A stretch of DNA of 64,000 nt, taken from the NCBI GenBank assembly GCA_036245525.1, contig BTPG01000004.1:52903960-52967959 (forward strand), in the 5' to 3' direction. The notes under the pieces were generated by a model. That model worked only from the letters and a program-made list of their open reading frames with translations. It had not been told where the DNA came from and did no database searches. This stretch comes from Semisulcospira habei (lineage: Eukaryota; Mollusca; Gastropoda; Semisulcospiridae). The translations under genes and the position numbers were made by a program. Of this stretch, positions 31,938 through 43,755 are shown piece by piece. How positions within the stretch are numbered: the first letter of the stretch is position 1; each line of letters starts with the position of its first letter.

Positions 31938-32076
31938 CTGGACTCATAGTGTTGGTATCAACAGCGCAGCTACAGCAACCCTCACACAGACAACGCAGTG
32001 GAAATACCAGCATTTTTTTCAGGAGTTTTTGTAGCTCATTGCGAACGTCAATCATGCGCCTCACAGTGTACACATT
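31938..32076 (-). CDS. TRPM-like channel exon (MHR3)
   Basis: Encodes NVYTVRRMIDVRNELQKLL through CCSCAVDTNTMSP (46 codons plus one base). The acceptor CTCTCTTTCAG|AAT has a good pyrimidine tract; the donor is CCAG|GTGGGT. Phase 0 entry fits exon 43755-43613 (RLYTR|NVYTV). A cluster of Cys (CLCEGCCSC) is unusual for this family segment. Confidence 0.83.
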
Positions 32077-32199
32077 CTGAAAGAGAGAGTTCAAATAAAA
32101 AGTGCACGCGCTCAAGATTTCATGACTTCTGACGCGCGCACGCAGGTATGAAAACTTGCCCAATACCACACAGTCCCCGTCTCGCACTGTTTCTGTATC

Positions 32200-33061
32200 T
32201 TTGGTAAATACCCTTTGTCAAAATAGACAAACAAACAGAGAGATCAGTCGCTACTTATCTTCATTCGCAGAAGGAATGTGATGTAAAATAAAATAAAAGG
32301 AAGAATAAAAGTGCGTAAAAAGTAAAATAAAAATGACGTCAACGAAAATCTCACAAGAGAGAGACTCGGAGAGAAACTGAACACCAGAGATAAGAGTGTG
32401 TGTAAGCGCGCGCAGGAGCGAGCAAAAGTGAATGCGTGTGTGCGAGGCCAGAGAGAGAGAGAGAGAACGAATGGGGATTACCCTTGGGCATGAAGTAGGC
32501 TGAGTGTCTAATACACAAAGCCTGCTAAACACCAACTCGAAGGCAAACTTTGTATCACCTTCAAGTTGAGGACTACCTCAGGGAAAAACAGGAGGACCCC
32601 GGGGAAAAAAAACCCAGCATTTAGCACCGTACACAACAAGTAATAAGTCACTGAATCAAAGCAAATAATCCAATTCAGTAGGAGAATATTGGTAAGAGTG
32701 GAGAGTAGATAGTAGTGAAACCGTCTTCAAGGGTAACCCAAAAATGGAGAAAAAAACAAACAAAAACAAAACAAAAAACGCTGGGGAGAGGGGGGTGGGG
32801 GAGACAGGGGAGGGGGGGGGAGACAGGGGAGTGGGGGGGTGGGGGAAGTGGAATGAGGGGGAAAAGGGTCAAGGAAAAAGCGTAAAGAGAGAAAGAGGGA
32901 GAGAGATCGAAAGAGGGAGAGAGAGAGATGGGAGGTGGGGGGGGGGGGGGGGGGGGGTAATGTTTGTTGTATTTACTATGCTAAATGTTCCCTATATACA
33001 TGTAACTCTGTTCCTTTCATGTATTTTCATTCAAGGGTGAATGGAACCAGTTCAGCTTTAG

Positions 33062-33096
<35 letters not shown>
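32200..33096. other. Intronic low-complexity sequence
   Basis: 32200-32275 matches one arm of the fold-back element at 862-1232. It is followed by purine-rich DNA (GAGAGAGA near 32453), a G-rich stretch 32780-32860, poly-G at 32938-32957 and poly-A at 33065-33096 that abuts DIRS D. No gene seen. Confidence 0.6.
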
Positions 33097-33098
<2 letters not shown>

Positions 33099-33352
33099 CA
33101 TTTTTCTTTATAAGGTATTTTTTCGAAAAATACTTACCGATGACATGACTGAATGGAAGTGTCTACTACTTACTCATTCTAGCCTAAGAGCCAGTTGTGT
33201 AAAAACACAACCCGGGAGGCACTCGGGGAACCCCGAGGGGACCAAGAGTTGTCTCCCTATACCCACCACCCGGAAGCCGGGTACCCATAATCCCTCAGTC
33301 AGGATACTTAGCGCACCAGCGGCAAGCGGGGCAGGTGGGAGGGTCGTTTGAG

Positions 33353-33448
33353 TCATGTCATCGGTAAGTATTTTTCGAAAAAATACCTTTTAAAGAAAAA
33401 TGAATTTGTTTCTTCAAAAACATTACCGATGACATGACTGAATGGAAG
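33353..33448 (+). repeat. DIRS D internal complementary region
   Basis: The inverse left tip (GTCATGTCATCGGTAAGTAT ... AAAAATGAA) is joined to the inverse right tip (TTTGTTTCTTCAAAAACATT). Confidence 0.9.
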
Positions 33449-33687
33449 AATTGCGAAGAGGAGGTGGGTGCCGCGCTCCAGCACACCTTAGGGCCCAATG
33501 GCCGTCCTCCCTAACGCAAACTCCCGACGACCCTAGGTAGGTGAATACCTACGGCACTGAGGCGCCCGGAGGGAGTTGTGCCCCCCGCAAAACGCCCCCA
33601 GCAGAGCGAGGAGTCTCGCTGGCCTGGCAGAACTCTGCGATTGCGGCGGGCGAAGTCATCCCGCCCGCCAGCCTCCAGTAGCCACGA

Positions 33688-34080
33688 TTGATTGATTGAT
33701 TGTACATTGCTTAACGTCCCGACAGCAACAAGGCTTTCTCAGGACGTGCCTGCACTGCTTGTGAAAAAAAACAACCAACTAAACAGAACATTGAATGTAT
33801 GTCGCCAGCCGGTCAAACACATTAAATAAACCTAACACATGGGGCCTAAATAAAGCTAAGACCATTTAGCAACACACATCCAATATCAAGAGCTACAGGC
33901 AGTGCAGACAGTAGGGAGAGTTTAAAAAAGGCAAATACAGGTGAATGGACCTCGGGTAGACAGAAACACATGCCCCAGAATAGAGAGAAAACCCCACCCT
34001 GTGGGGCTGACCAGGGTGACCCTGGGAACTAAAAAATACCTAACCCCACCCAAGTCCCCCAGGGCAGACCCGGGTGGGGT
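33688..34080 (-). mobile_element. SINE-like element, copy in DIRS D
   Basis: 393 bp with TSD TCCAGTAGCCACGA at 33674-33687 and 34081-34094. On the minus strand it starts CCCCACCCGGGTCTGCC and ends in (CAAT)n. No polymerase III A/B boxes were identified with confidence, so the promoter type is open. Same family as 36157, 51964 and the split copy at 9898. Confidence 0.88.
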
Positions 34081-34084
34081 TCCA

Positions 34085-34576
34085 GTAGCCACGAAGTGTA
34101 GGACCGAACAGTCCCTGACGAATGTGACGTTCGAGGCCATGCAAGTGCCTTGATAACGTAACTGTAGCCTCTAACCTCCCTGAGGGAGGGGTCCTGTAAT
34201 TCCGAACGTATGACTGAGCTGAGCCAGGAAGAACGTCCGGCATGTAGCGTCAGCGGTGCCAGAACCGGCAAGAGGCGAGCACGTCCGTAGCGAACGGCTA
34301 TGTCGTAGGCCCACGTGAGGCTTGTACAGGTATTGCTACGTGGTCTCCTGGTGGCATAGCGCCCCGTAAGCGGGCGCAAGGTGAACCCGTGGACCAAATG
34401 CGCGACGGTCCAGGTAAGGTATGGTCCGAGAGGAGCTGTACGTAAGTGTTCCCTCGAACTGTAGGCAGACTGGGCGAGTCGTAGCTCCTGAAGCTCGTTA
34501 ACCAATCCACCATGGCAACATCCCTCAGGCGCCGTATGGCGGCAAGGGCAAGACGTAGCATGCGATGACTCCTCAC
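34085..34576 (-). pseudogene. DIRS D tyrosine recombinase remnant
   Basis: Scattered matches to the recombinases of A and C across frames: SWLSSVIRS, VRGYSYVIKA, HGLERHIRQGLF. No intact motif set. The SINE inserted within this remnant. Confidence 0.5.
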
Positions 34577-37500
34577 CCGGGGAGTCGACAGGAGGCTCCG
34601 GACGAGCGTGTGTAAGTGTCTCCGAACCGGGCTCCGAGGAGAGGCGGGTTATCTGCCGGCAAGTGGCCCCCAGCAGGATCCCGGCGGCTTACTTGGAGAC
34701 GAGTGGGTACCGAGATTGGACGTGGGATGTCGCCCAGCGCGACTCCCTGAACTGGGCTCTGTGAGGCGAGTTCTCTGCTTCTCAAAGCTGTGTCCAGGCT
34801 CGCTTCGTCCGGGTAGCGGCCTCGGTCAAACCCCACCCTGTGCCCTAGTCCACTGAAATCGTTGTGGAGACCCTCCACAGGATGATCCTAGTCTCATGCG
34901 CCGATCCTCCGAAGGTGTCCTGGTGCATTCCGTGTGTAGCCACTGTTCCCACCGGGGAAGACTGGCCCAGATCTACCGTCGGTCCAGGTAGCGACACGCA
35001 CGGAGGGAGTTGAAGTTCTTTCCCCAAGCACCAGGGTAGGGGTTACGCACTGGTCAGAGGATCGCCAGCTGCCCTGATCCTGGAAGTACACCTCCGCTGT
35101 CGCGTTGCCGGAGAGGAGAAGCTCCTGTGACCTATCCTTTCTCCCACGAGCAGAAGAAGAAGGCCTAGTAGTCCGCATCGGATCCAAGCGAAGCACGCTC
35201 TTGTCCGCGAAGCCCGAAGGTCGGAGGGTTGGACCTCGAGAAGAATCACGGAAGTAGGAAGCGTAGCTTGAGCAGCCGGGCTTAGAGACGACCAAGGTGC
35301 GTAGATCCGACTCCGTGTAGTGGCTAGGTCCTCCGCCACAAGCACAGCCAAGCGGTACCACCTGTCCGAAGACTGGCACCCCCCGGGTGCCCAAAGAAAC
35401 TTGTCGAGACGGCTAGACGGCAGGGAGCAGGGGCTGCGCCTTGGTTCCCCGGTGTCCACGATGGATGAGAACCCCCAGTGAGTCAGCTGGCGATGCCGGG
35501 CAAACTTCCGCAGAAGGGCGGCGGCGATGAGCTTGGAAGTCCCGTCCAGCGCCGGCCGAGTGTCCATCCGCGCAGCACAGGACTGCCGGAACCGCCGCAC
35601 TGGAAGCCGAAGAGGAGAACGGCTGAGAACGTCCGAGCAACCAGTCCGAGGGGTCGCCAGCCGTCACCCTCAGGGTGTCGAAGTCCCGCTGACTGGAACC
35701 GGCGACCGAGGAGGGCTCCGAGGGAAGGAATCCCACTGACGGCGAACCACAGAGGTCGAAGACTCCCTCCGAAGGGGAGAGCGAAGACGGAGCGACGCGG
35801 CGAGGGTCTCCTGAGAGCCGAAGGCGGGTCCCGACGAGGAGAACGGCTGCGACGAGGAGGAACGGAACGGAGAGGACGAGGGAAGGGGGAGTGGCCGGTC
35901 GATGGGAAGAGGAACGGGACGAAAGGGAGTCCGAACAAGATGGGGAACGCGAAGAAGGCGAAACCCGTCTGAGTCGAGGGAGACCTGATCCGTCAAACGC
36001 TGAGAGGAGAAGGTCCTCCTGCGCTCTTGCGAAGCAGAGCGGTAACGGTGAGTAGAATCCCGGCGCCTACGATCTTCGCCAACAGGAGGCTCCGTAGGAG
36101 TGCGTGTCAGTCTCTGCGAACCAGGCTCTTGGGAGAGGCGGGTTGCTTGCCGGCAATTGATTGATTGATTGTACATTGCTTAACGTCCCGACAGCAACAA
36201 GGCTTTCTCAGGACGTGCCTGCACTGCATGTGAAAAAAAAAAAACAGAACATTGAATGTATGTCGCCAGCCGGTCAGATACATTAAATAAACCTAACACA
36301 TGGGGCCTAAATAAAGCTAAGACCATTTAGCAACACACATCCAATATCAAGAGCTACAGGCAGTGCAGACAGTAGGGAGAGTTTTAAAAAGGCAAATACA
36401 GGTGAATGGACAAAGGGTAGACAGAAACACATGCCCCAGAATAGAGAGAAAAACCCACCCTGTGGGGCTGACCAAGGTGACCCTGGGAACTAAAAAATAC
36501 CTAACCCCACCCAAGTCCCCCAGGGCAGACCCGGGTGGGGTTTGCCGGCAAGGGGACCCCTGCGGCCAGAGACGAGTGGGGAATGAACCAGGGTCTTGGA
36601 AGAGGCGGATTTCTGGGCACTAACCGTTGAACTCAGTGCGCCTACCGTGTCGGATCATGTTGGCCTCGTACATCCCGTGCTGGGGGCACAGCGAAAGGCG
36701 TCCCGGTAATCTCCCAGGGGTGTAGGGGGCTCTGGATAGAGGTAGCACCTTTGCTGTTCGGCAGCTGCGTCCTACATAGGACGGACGGGCATCACTGGTT
36801 CTCATCCATCTCCTTAATCTCTCACGCGCTGGCTCCAAGCGCCACACCCTGGCTAACCACCTCGGCTGGTGGGCGAAACCACGTGAGGGGGTGGTGTTCA
36901 CACTGCACCACTAGGCGGATGAGCTGTTTCTGACAGCCAACGGCTAGAGGAACGGAGGAGATCTGGTTGGATCCAACGGCCAAATGTGGGGGAGTAAACC
37001 TTTCCAATCAGGAGTGGAGCCCCGAAGGCAGACAGCTGCCTGTATTCACGCACTGTTCCGGCAGCACCTGCAGCCAACTGGTGCCAAACGTACTGCTTTG
37101 CATTCCTTTGGCTACATCAGCGAGGCCGAGAGGGGAACCTTGACGACTGGGCACCCCAGGATCTCCATACCCTTCGCCCAGGCTTGCGCCCTGGAGAGGT
37201 CACTCCAGTGACTGACCCAGCAAGCGCATACCCATGGTCTTCCGAGACAGGATGCCAACAATCTCCCAGCCCCCGAGCGGGAAGGTCCTCCTATGATCTT
37301 GCGAGGGAGAGCGATAACGTCGCGTAGAATCCCTGTGTCTACGCTCTTCACAACCAGGAGGCTCCGGACGAGTGCGTGTACGTCTCTGTGAACCAGGCTC
37401 TTGGGAGAGGCGGGTTTCTTGCCGGCCAGGGGACCCCCAGCGGAATCCCGGCGGCTTCCTGAGAGACGAGTGGGGAACGACGGTGGAGGAGGGACGCCAC

Positions 37501-38900
37501 GAGCGTCCCACCAAACCAGGCTCTTGGGAGAGGCGGGTTATTTCCACCAGCTGTGTCCGGGCGCGCTCTCTAACGGAGGCGGTCTTGACGGTCGAACTCC
37601 CACTTTGTGCACTAATCCCTCAATTACTCAGTGGCGTTTTCTGTGTCGGATCCAGTTGGTCTCGCACGTCCGGTGTCAGGGGCACAGCGGAAGGCGTCTC
37701 GGCAATCTTCAAGTACCCGCGAGGGGAGGAGGCTCCCTCCTATAAGTTCCAGAGATTAGACCATCGCAGCTCCGGCCAGGTAGCACAGACATCACCAGTG
37801 TGGTCGGAAGCACACCCAGCGTACAGGAGACAGACTGTATGGATATCCGATGGCCACTGGAAGCCTCCGCATCGTTTGCAGGTCACCAGTAGGCCCATGC
37901 AACACACCAACCTGAGGTGGCCTGGAACTGTGTCGATAGTAGTCTCCCCTTCCATGGAGGCGAGCATCCTTACTAGAGTCCCTGGACGTGCACGTGAATG
38001 TCTCTGAGCCGGGCTCCGAGGGAGGCGGGCTTTCTTGCCGGTAAGGGGGACCCCCAGCGGGATCCCATGGACTTTCTTGGAGACAAGTGGGACCGATAGT
38101 GGACATGGCTTCATAGAAGGCTTCGTCCGGGCGTGCTCTCTCCTGGAAGCGGCCTCATCGATCCAGGCCCACTACGTGCACTAGTCCACTGAATCCGGTG
38201 TGTAGCTTCCCACAGGGACGTCCTGGTCTCAAGCGACCGGTGCCAAGGAGACGTTGGATGGCGTATCCACATCCTGCGCCTAGGAGACCCGACCTAGTGG
38301 TTGTCCGACGGCCACCGGCACATCTGCCTTGCGTGAAGGACGTCAGCATGCCCCTCATCGGGGCGGAACGGGATCCTTCAAGCACCAACAGCATAGGTCG
38401 CTCCCGCCTGCAGACGCTTCAATGCTGCCATCTGCGCTGCTGAGGCCAGGTGACACAATCATTCCAATGTGGTAGGAGGCACCTCCAGTGTCGGAAGACA
38501 GGCCTAGTCCCAAATGGGCGCTGCCTGGACATGAAGAACACACCTACCAGGAGCATCCGGGCTGGTGCTTACAGCCGAGACGCTGCTTGTCCTCTCCAGG
38601 TGGTAGTGTACTGCAACGTCCTAAGAAGTCGGACGTGTGCGTAATTGCCATACCGAGCGGGCCTTGCCAGAGGCTGTCCATGTGCGCTCCCCCTGGCAGC
38701 GGCCTCCACAATCCACGCTCGCGCACTAGTCGTGACATTCGGTGTGGCTTCTCCATGTCAGTCCGTTGTCGTGCGGAAACCCGCGGTGTCCGGGAGGCGC
38801 CTAAACCGGTGCCGATCGCTTGCAACGCAAGCATGGCCCACGGGGCAGTGGCGAAAGACCCCTGGGGGCTGAACTAGCCACTGTCATCTGTGTGAATGGG
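34577..38900 (-). pseudogene. DIRS D expanded gag region
   Basis: Repeated, frame-shifted copies of gag segments: RS-rich stretches (35938-35483, 36176-35670), several CRQxTRLSQEPGSQR copies (about 36140, 37410, 37520, 38030), and the Cys-rich start LLVTCKRCGGFQWPSDIHTVC ... CATWPELRW at about 37900-37760 (fragments quoted). The copies imply local duplication. Confidence 0.6.
36157..36541 (-). mobile_element. SINE-like element, second copy in DIRS D
   Basis: 385 bp with TSD TTGCCGGCAA (36147-36156 and 36542-36551). It has the same (TTGA)n left end and CCCGGGTGGGG right end as the copy at 33688. Confidence 0.88.
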
Positions 38901-38999
38901 TAGCACATCCCTGCAACAGACAACACACCCGAAGGCCTGCGGGCGAGTCCTGTGGGACTAAGCCACGAAAGGTAGCCTTCGTAACAACAAAACACACAA

Positions 39000-39236
39000 G
39001 TACCAAAGCGGGGTAACAGACTGTCAAGCCTGCCCGCCAGCAGTGTAGTAAGAAGGTCGACTCACTGCCATCAAGCACTAAGGTGAGCAACCAACATATG
39101 TAGCAAAAGTCAAACATGTCATGACAGAAGCGAGGTACCAAACTGCACGCCTACAACTAGCCGTGCAGTAAGCAAGTAGGCCCACTGCCGCCAAGCGCTA
39201 AGGCGAGGGAACAACATATGTACACAAAAGATGAAT
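39000..39236. repeat. About 130-bp repeats in DIRS D leader
   Basis: Two copies here and a third at 40306-40420 share GAAGCGAGGTACCAAACTGC, GCAGTAA and AAGGTGAGCAACAACATATG. The third is separated by the inserted LINE fragment. Confidence 0.75.
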
Positions 39237-39248
39237 ACGTCATGATGG

Positions 39249-40305
39249 TTAGTTAGTTAGTTATTTGGGTTTAACGCCGAGCAGGCGACTAAGGCCATCT
39301 CACGGCGGGATGGGTAAAAATCTGGTCAGCCAGACTAAAAGTAAGGTCTTAAGACAAGATGTAAATATAGATTAAAAATCTCAGGCTAAAATGTCGCACA
39401 TGTCTGGAAAAGAAACGTCTACAGACTCTCAAAAAGGGCAAATAAACAAATTCACATAGTCTATGAATGCTCAGATCTTGTTAAAAATATTGCATTCTCT
39501 CAAAAAATTGAAGATTTTGTCCGGGGGAACATCCCGGAACAAAACCTTCAAGGAGTCTGCTGTGAAGTGTTTATATCTGGTGTCAATTAGGTCAGCACAA
39601 TACAGCAAAAAGTGTCGAACAGAAAACTGCTCATCACAGGCAAAACACCATGGACGCTCATCCTGTTTAAGTAAGTAAGAGTGCGTAACATATGTGTGCC
39701 CGATGTGGAGCCGAGCAAGGACAGTCTCCTCACGGCGGCTGCCGCAGCGGAAAGGTAGACTGTCAGACAACTTAGGAAGAGCTTCATGAAGCTTGTTCCC
39801 TTCCTCTTTGTCCCACTCGGACTGCCACTCGCGGGCTATGTACGCACTAATAACAGGTTTAAAATCACTATAGACAGTCTGTGTGTCAGGGACAGGGTCA
39901 CTGCGGGCACTGTTGGCAGCAGAATCTGCGATTCTGTTGCCTTCGATGCCCACATGGCCTGGGACCCAAATAAAAATGATGTCATAATATTCCTTCATCA
40001 AGTCCGCGTAGAGCTCTCTAATCTGCACCAGCAGTGGATGGTCTGTTCCCGCGCCCTGAAGGGCCTGCAGGACAGAAAGAGAGTCAGACAGAATCAGGAA
40101 GTTCCTTTCCCGAGACTGATAGGCATGCTTGAGTGCTAGCAGAATGGCCTGCAGTTCTGCACTAAATACAGAGGAATGGTCAGGGAGACGGAGCTTAAAT
40201 GGGCGTCTAGGATGGCGAGAGGACACTGCAGCCGCAGCCACTCTTCCATCCTCAGACTTGGACCCATCCGTATAAAGACGACAATAGCCAGGAAAAATTG
40301 AAAGG
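39249..40305 (-). mobile_element. 5'-truncated RNase H-bearing LINE
   Basis: 1057 bp with TSD ACGTCATGATGG (39237-39248 and 40306-40317) and a (TTAG)n tail at the left, so the sense strand is minus. It carries only the C-terminal RNase H and Cys/His tail of a LINE polyprotein. RNase H after RT is a feature of the I-type group of non-LTR elements. Confidence 0.88.
39471..40300 (-). CDS. LINE RNase H and C-terminal domain
   Basis: An open frame with the RNase H1 residues in order: YTDGSKSEDG (D), SVFSAELQAILLAL (E), LILSDSLSVLQAL (D), WVPGHVGIEGNRIADSAA (H and last D). The C-terminal end has RREETVLARLHIGHTY and a Cys/His tail CFACDEQFSVRHFLLYC, as in many I/Jockey-type LINEs. EN and RT are absent through truncation. 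The frame runs upstream into flanking DIRS D sequence, which is not part of the gene. Confidence 0.88.
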
Positions 40306-40439
40306 ACGTCATGATGGAAGCGAGGTACCAAACTGCACGTCTGCAATCTAGCAGTGCAGTAACGAGGTAGCTTCACCGCCGTCAAGTGCTAAGGTGAGCA
40401 ACAACATATGTACCAACCCCTGTCATAAAAGGAGTCAGG

Positions 40440-41177
40440 CCCCAACAACATTGCTAAGGGTGACCGTGTGTGGAAAACAACACCGGCCGCATGCTGCACA
40501 AATCAATACGCAATGACAACCAAGACAAGAAAAACATCCGGGGCAGTAAATCACCACTTTATGTGGACATGTCACGAGGGGCCTGCCCAGCCAAGGAGCG
40601 TAAACCCGCAAGCTGCCCGCCGGAACGTATATCCACTCTCTAAGGTACGTGAGCACTTGTCCACAGCGTATGCCTGCATACGCGCGTGCGCTTAAATTCA
40701 TCACCCGTATCTATACCAACATCCCGCAAGGGAAAACAGCTAATCAGGCCATGGAGTAAAAGAATTCTCCACACCCAAGGTACAAATGCGTAGGAACTTA
40801 GCTACGATTCACCGAAGGTGAGTGGGAGCACGATTACAGTGAGAAGAAGACGAAAAAGTTCGTACCTGCACAAACCAGTGCCCAGCCCGGGAACCGGCCG
40901 AGGGTCAACCCCGCTACCTTACCTCTCCGCCGAAGGGGAACGGGGGGAGACGTCCAAAAGCCCGCCTGGCACGACCGGCGAAGCTCACCGGACAGCTCAC
41001 CAGCGGTCGAAGCGTAGGAGCTACGCAGTGGGGACGAGAAAGCCACGCAGCAGCACAGGCAGGGCCGACGAAACGATCCTATCTCCCGCTCTTCATTCCA
41101 ACAGCAAGTCCGAAACCCGAGAACCGGTCGAAAAACCAAAGTCCGTAGGCTAGAGCAGAGCGCAAGACGACCGAATC
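40440..41177. other. DIRS D leader region
   Basis: No protein-like frame. It contains the conserved donor GGAGAG|GTAAGGTAGC at 40923/40922 and a GAACCGGCCGAGGG segment also present in the C leader. Confidence 0.45.
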
Positions 41178-41380
41178 GTGCGCCTAAGTAGACTAGACTG
41201 AGGGATTATGGGTACCCGGCTTCCGGGTGGTGGGTATAGGGAGACAACTCTTGGTCCCCTCGGGGTTCCCCGAGTGCCTCCCGGGTTGTGTTTTTACACA
41301 ACTGGCTCTTAGGCTAGAATGAGTAAGTAGTAGACACTTCCATTCAGTCATGTCATCGGTAATGTTTTTGAAGAAACAAA
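41178..41380 (-). repeat. DIRS D right inverted terminal repeat
   Basis: Inverse of 33120-33310 (GACTGAGGGATTATGGGTAC to CATGTCATCGGTAA) with the tip TGTTTTTGAAGAAACAAA. Confidence 0.9.
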
Positions 41381-41804
41381 GTACATTACAGCTGGAAGGG
41401 TCCAGAAAGCAGTCTTGGGAATGGAATTTGAGTGTATTTGGTAATGCCTGTTCCACAGATTGGCGTGCGCTTAGGGGGTATGCTGGTGCACGCTTCTTAG
41501 AGGTCAGGTTTATCTTGTCTCCGTGCAAGGAAGAGTTAAGGCCCTTAGTGCTGTTGATAAAGAGTTGAACTTGAAAAGTCCTCCATTTCTCATTCCTATG
41601 AAAAGCACGTATACAATGCAAAAAGAACATGAAATTTAAAAAAATGTTCCAGGCTAAAACATATCATGTGGTCAGTTTAGAGCATTGAAAATCAGGTAGT
41701 TTGACAATGCTTTTTTTAAGCTTCAATATTAATCAATGTACTTACCAAAGATATGCCAGTATGACAAGTGACCATAACTTCGTTTTAAATTATGTCAAGA
41801 TACA

Positions 41805-42478
41805 TTAACCTTTTGACGACGGAACACACATGTGTGCCCCAAGCAAAGCTCCGTTGCCGACGGGACGCACACATATGTGCGCTGGCCTAGTTTCCCCATT
41901 GCCAATACCGGCAGTATGGTCTAAGGGAAGCAATCTACTATAATATGTCAAGCACTCATTTCTTTACTTGTAGAGTGACTTTTCTTGTTTGTTTGGGCTG
42001 AAACCAACGAATTAGAAGCTCTAATACAAAACGTCCCCATGTGCAAAAAAAAAATGGCGGATTTTGGTGTAAAAACTTTTATGTGTGAAGAAACTTTTCT
42101 GTTGTGCCTTTCTTTCTGGATTATTTACTGGTGACACACTAGAATATGTCTCTGGAATGCTAGGTGAGTGTAATTTTCACACTCTGGCTAACTAATACAC
42201 TAACAGCATGTTCAGTTTCAGTGGAACCCAGTGTGAAACTGTTTTTGATTTTCGGCTTCTTACCCCATCTTCTTTATACACCTGTAAAATCTTAACACTA
42301 CAAAATATTTTCTTCAGCATAGTGTCTACGAGTTCACCTTGAATTGCTTTTTCCACTGATACCAAATATGTTGGGGTATGATAAGATTTTTACAACAGAC
42401 AAGGCCAATGAAATTTGTCAAAATTACTACGGTAGCAGGGAAAAATCAAGTTGGCAGACTACGGTGGCAAAAGGTTAA
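41805..42478. mobile_element. 674-bp TTAA-flanked non-autonomous element
   Basis: TTAACCTTTTGACGACGG at the left and GGCAAAAGGTTAA at the right give TTAA ends and an inverted repeat TTAACCTTTTG. ACACACATGTGTGCCCC / CGCACACATATGTGCG pairs lie near the left end. No transposase coding. The end sequence differs from the TTAACCCATTTAG family. Confidence 0.55.
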
Positions 42479-43612
42479 TGCACTACACATTTTTCTATGT
42501 AAAGCAAACAGCACAGCATTGTGTTATTACTGCACATGACTCCACGAGTCTCCTCCCCCGGCGGGCCGCACCCCCAATGGTTGAGGGGATAGCATATGCC
42601 AGTATTTAGCCTAGTCTTATGATATATAATAAATAGTTTTACACCTGACTGTGATCACTAAATGACATACTTTCTCTAAGATATTCAGTTTAATTTTAAA
42701 CGATTTACTTTTAATTAATTTAGACTTCCTGGATTAATATGCGTGTGTTGTGTGGTAGATGAGTGTGGGCGAGTGGGTACGTATTGGTTTGGGAGATTAG
42801 TTGTCCAGTTTTAAAGCTTTTACAGTGTGTTTGTAGGGCATTGGGTTTGTGTGATAGAGTATTAATTATTTTGTTGTTGTTGACTGTGATGTTTGCAATT
42901 CTAATGACACCAACACACATTCCTATGCTTTATGTTTCTTAAGGCAAATGGCAATAAACAGTATCTATCTATCTATTTTGGAAGAGTCTGTAAGTGTGCA
43001 TGTTACATGAACATCGTCAAAATTGCAGACTTTCATCAAACAAGTATGGCTAAACCCTTATGGCTCAGATGCATAACTGATCCACGTAATTAATTGCATT
43101 CTTTTAAATTTGCTAAATTTATACATGCAACGAGCAACAGAGTCCCACAAGTTTTCTGCAAGTTTCACCTGTCTTTTTTGTCATCTTCAAGGTTTCAATA
43201 CAAAGAAGCCGACTGTGCATGATATCTGTCAATGAAGCAACACACTTTAAACAGAGCACAGTCCTGAGACTTTCTCACTACGTACTAATCCGTTGGTTTT
43301 ACAGAATAACATTAAACTGGTCCAATATCATAACCTTGTTAATCTATAGCTGTTAATAACCATGAATAGAGTTCATGAACAGCCCTGAGGAAAGCCACCA
43401 TGACAACACAGTTGATTCATTTCCTGTCCTGATTTTTCCATCCTGAGTAGGCACAGAGAAAAATCTGTATACCAGTATTAAGTCTGCAGAAAAGGCATGA
43501 ACTGTCGGTGTTACTTAAAGTTAATAAGCACAGACCACAGACTGATCAGTACATTGACTCACTTTTGCAACTGTACACGAGCCAAAATTGTTGTCAGAAC
43601 TTGTATAGTTAC
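42479..43612. other. Intronic sequence without recognised genes
   Basis: AT-rich. A (TATC)n-like tail ends near 42975, and a CCCTTATGGCTCAGATGC fragment near 43058 resembles the start of the old dispersed repeat. No coding support. Confidence 0.5.
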
Positions 43613-43755
43613 CCTCGTGTAGAGGCGCAGAATTCGTCCCATGTGTAAGTGCTGGCTGAGGGATAAGTGCAAGGTGTCCAGCATAAGCTTCACTATGTCC
43701 ACACTGTTTTGTCGGATCGCCTCAATGAAAAAATCCATCTGCATCGTTTCAGAGT
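43613..43755 (-). CDS. TRPM-like channel exon (MHR3 ankyrin-like)
   Basis: Encodes SETMQMDFFIEAIRQNSVDI, VKLMLDTLHL, MGRILRLYTR. The pattern ALxxNxVxFVKLLLExG...LxxLY is typical of TRPM proteins. The acceptor GGTTGGTAG|AC and donor ACGAGG|GTAACT are used. Entry takes two bases (Asp with the previous exon's G); exit phase is 0. Confidence 0.9.

Larger units (their letters stand above)
33097..41380 (-). mobile_element. DIRS-type retroelement D with nested insertions
   Basis: 8.28 kb; about 6.4 kb without two SINEs and a LINE fragment. Terminal repeats are 33097-33310 and 41178-41380, ICR 33353-33448. The end sequence is ACCGATGACATGACTGAATGG. RT and RNase H are no longer recognisable; the gag region has expanded by duplication and a fragment of recombinase remains. 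It is the oldest-looking of the ACCGATGACATGAC copies. Confidence 0.88.
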
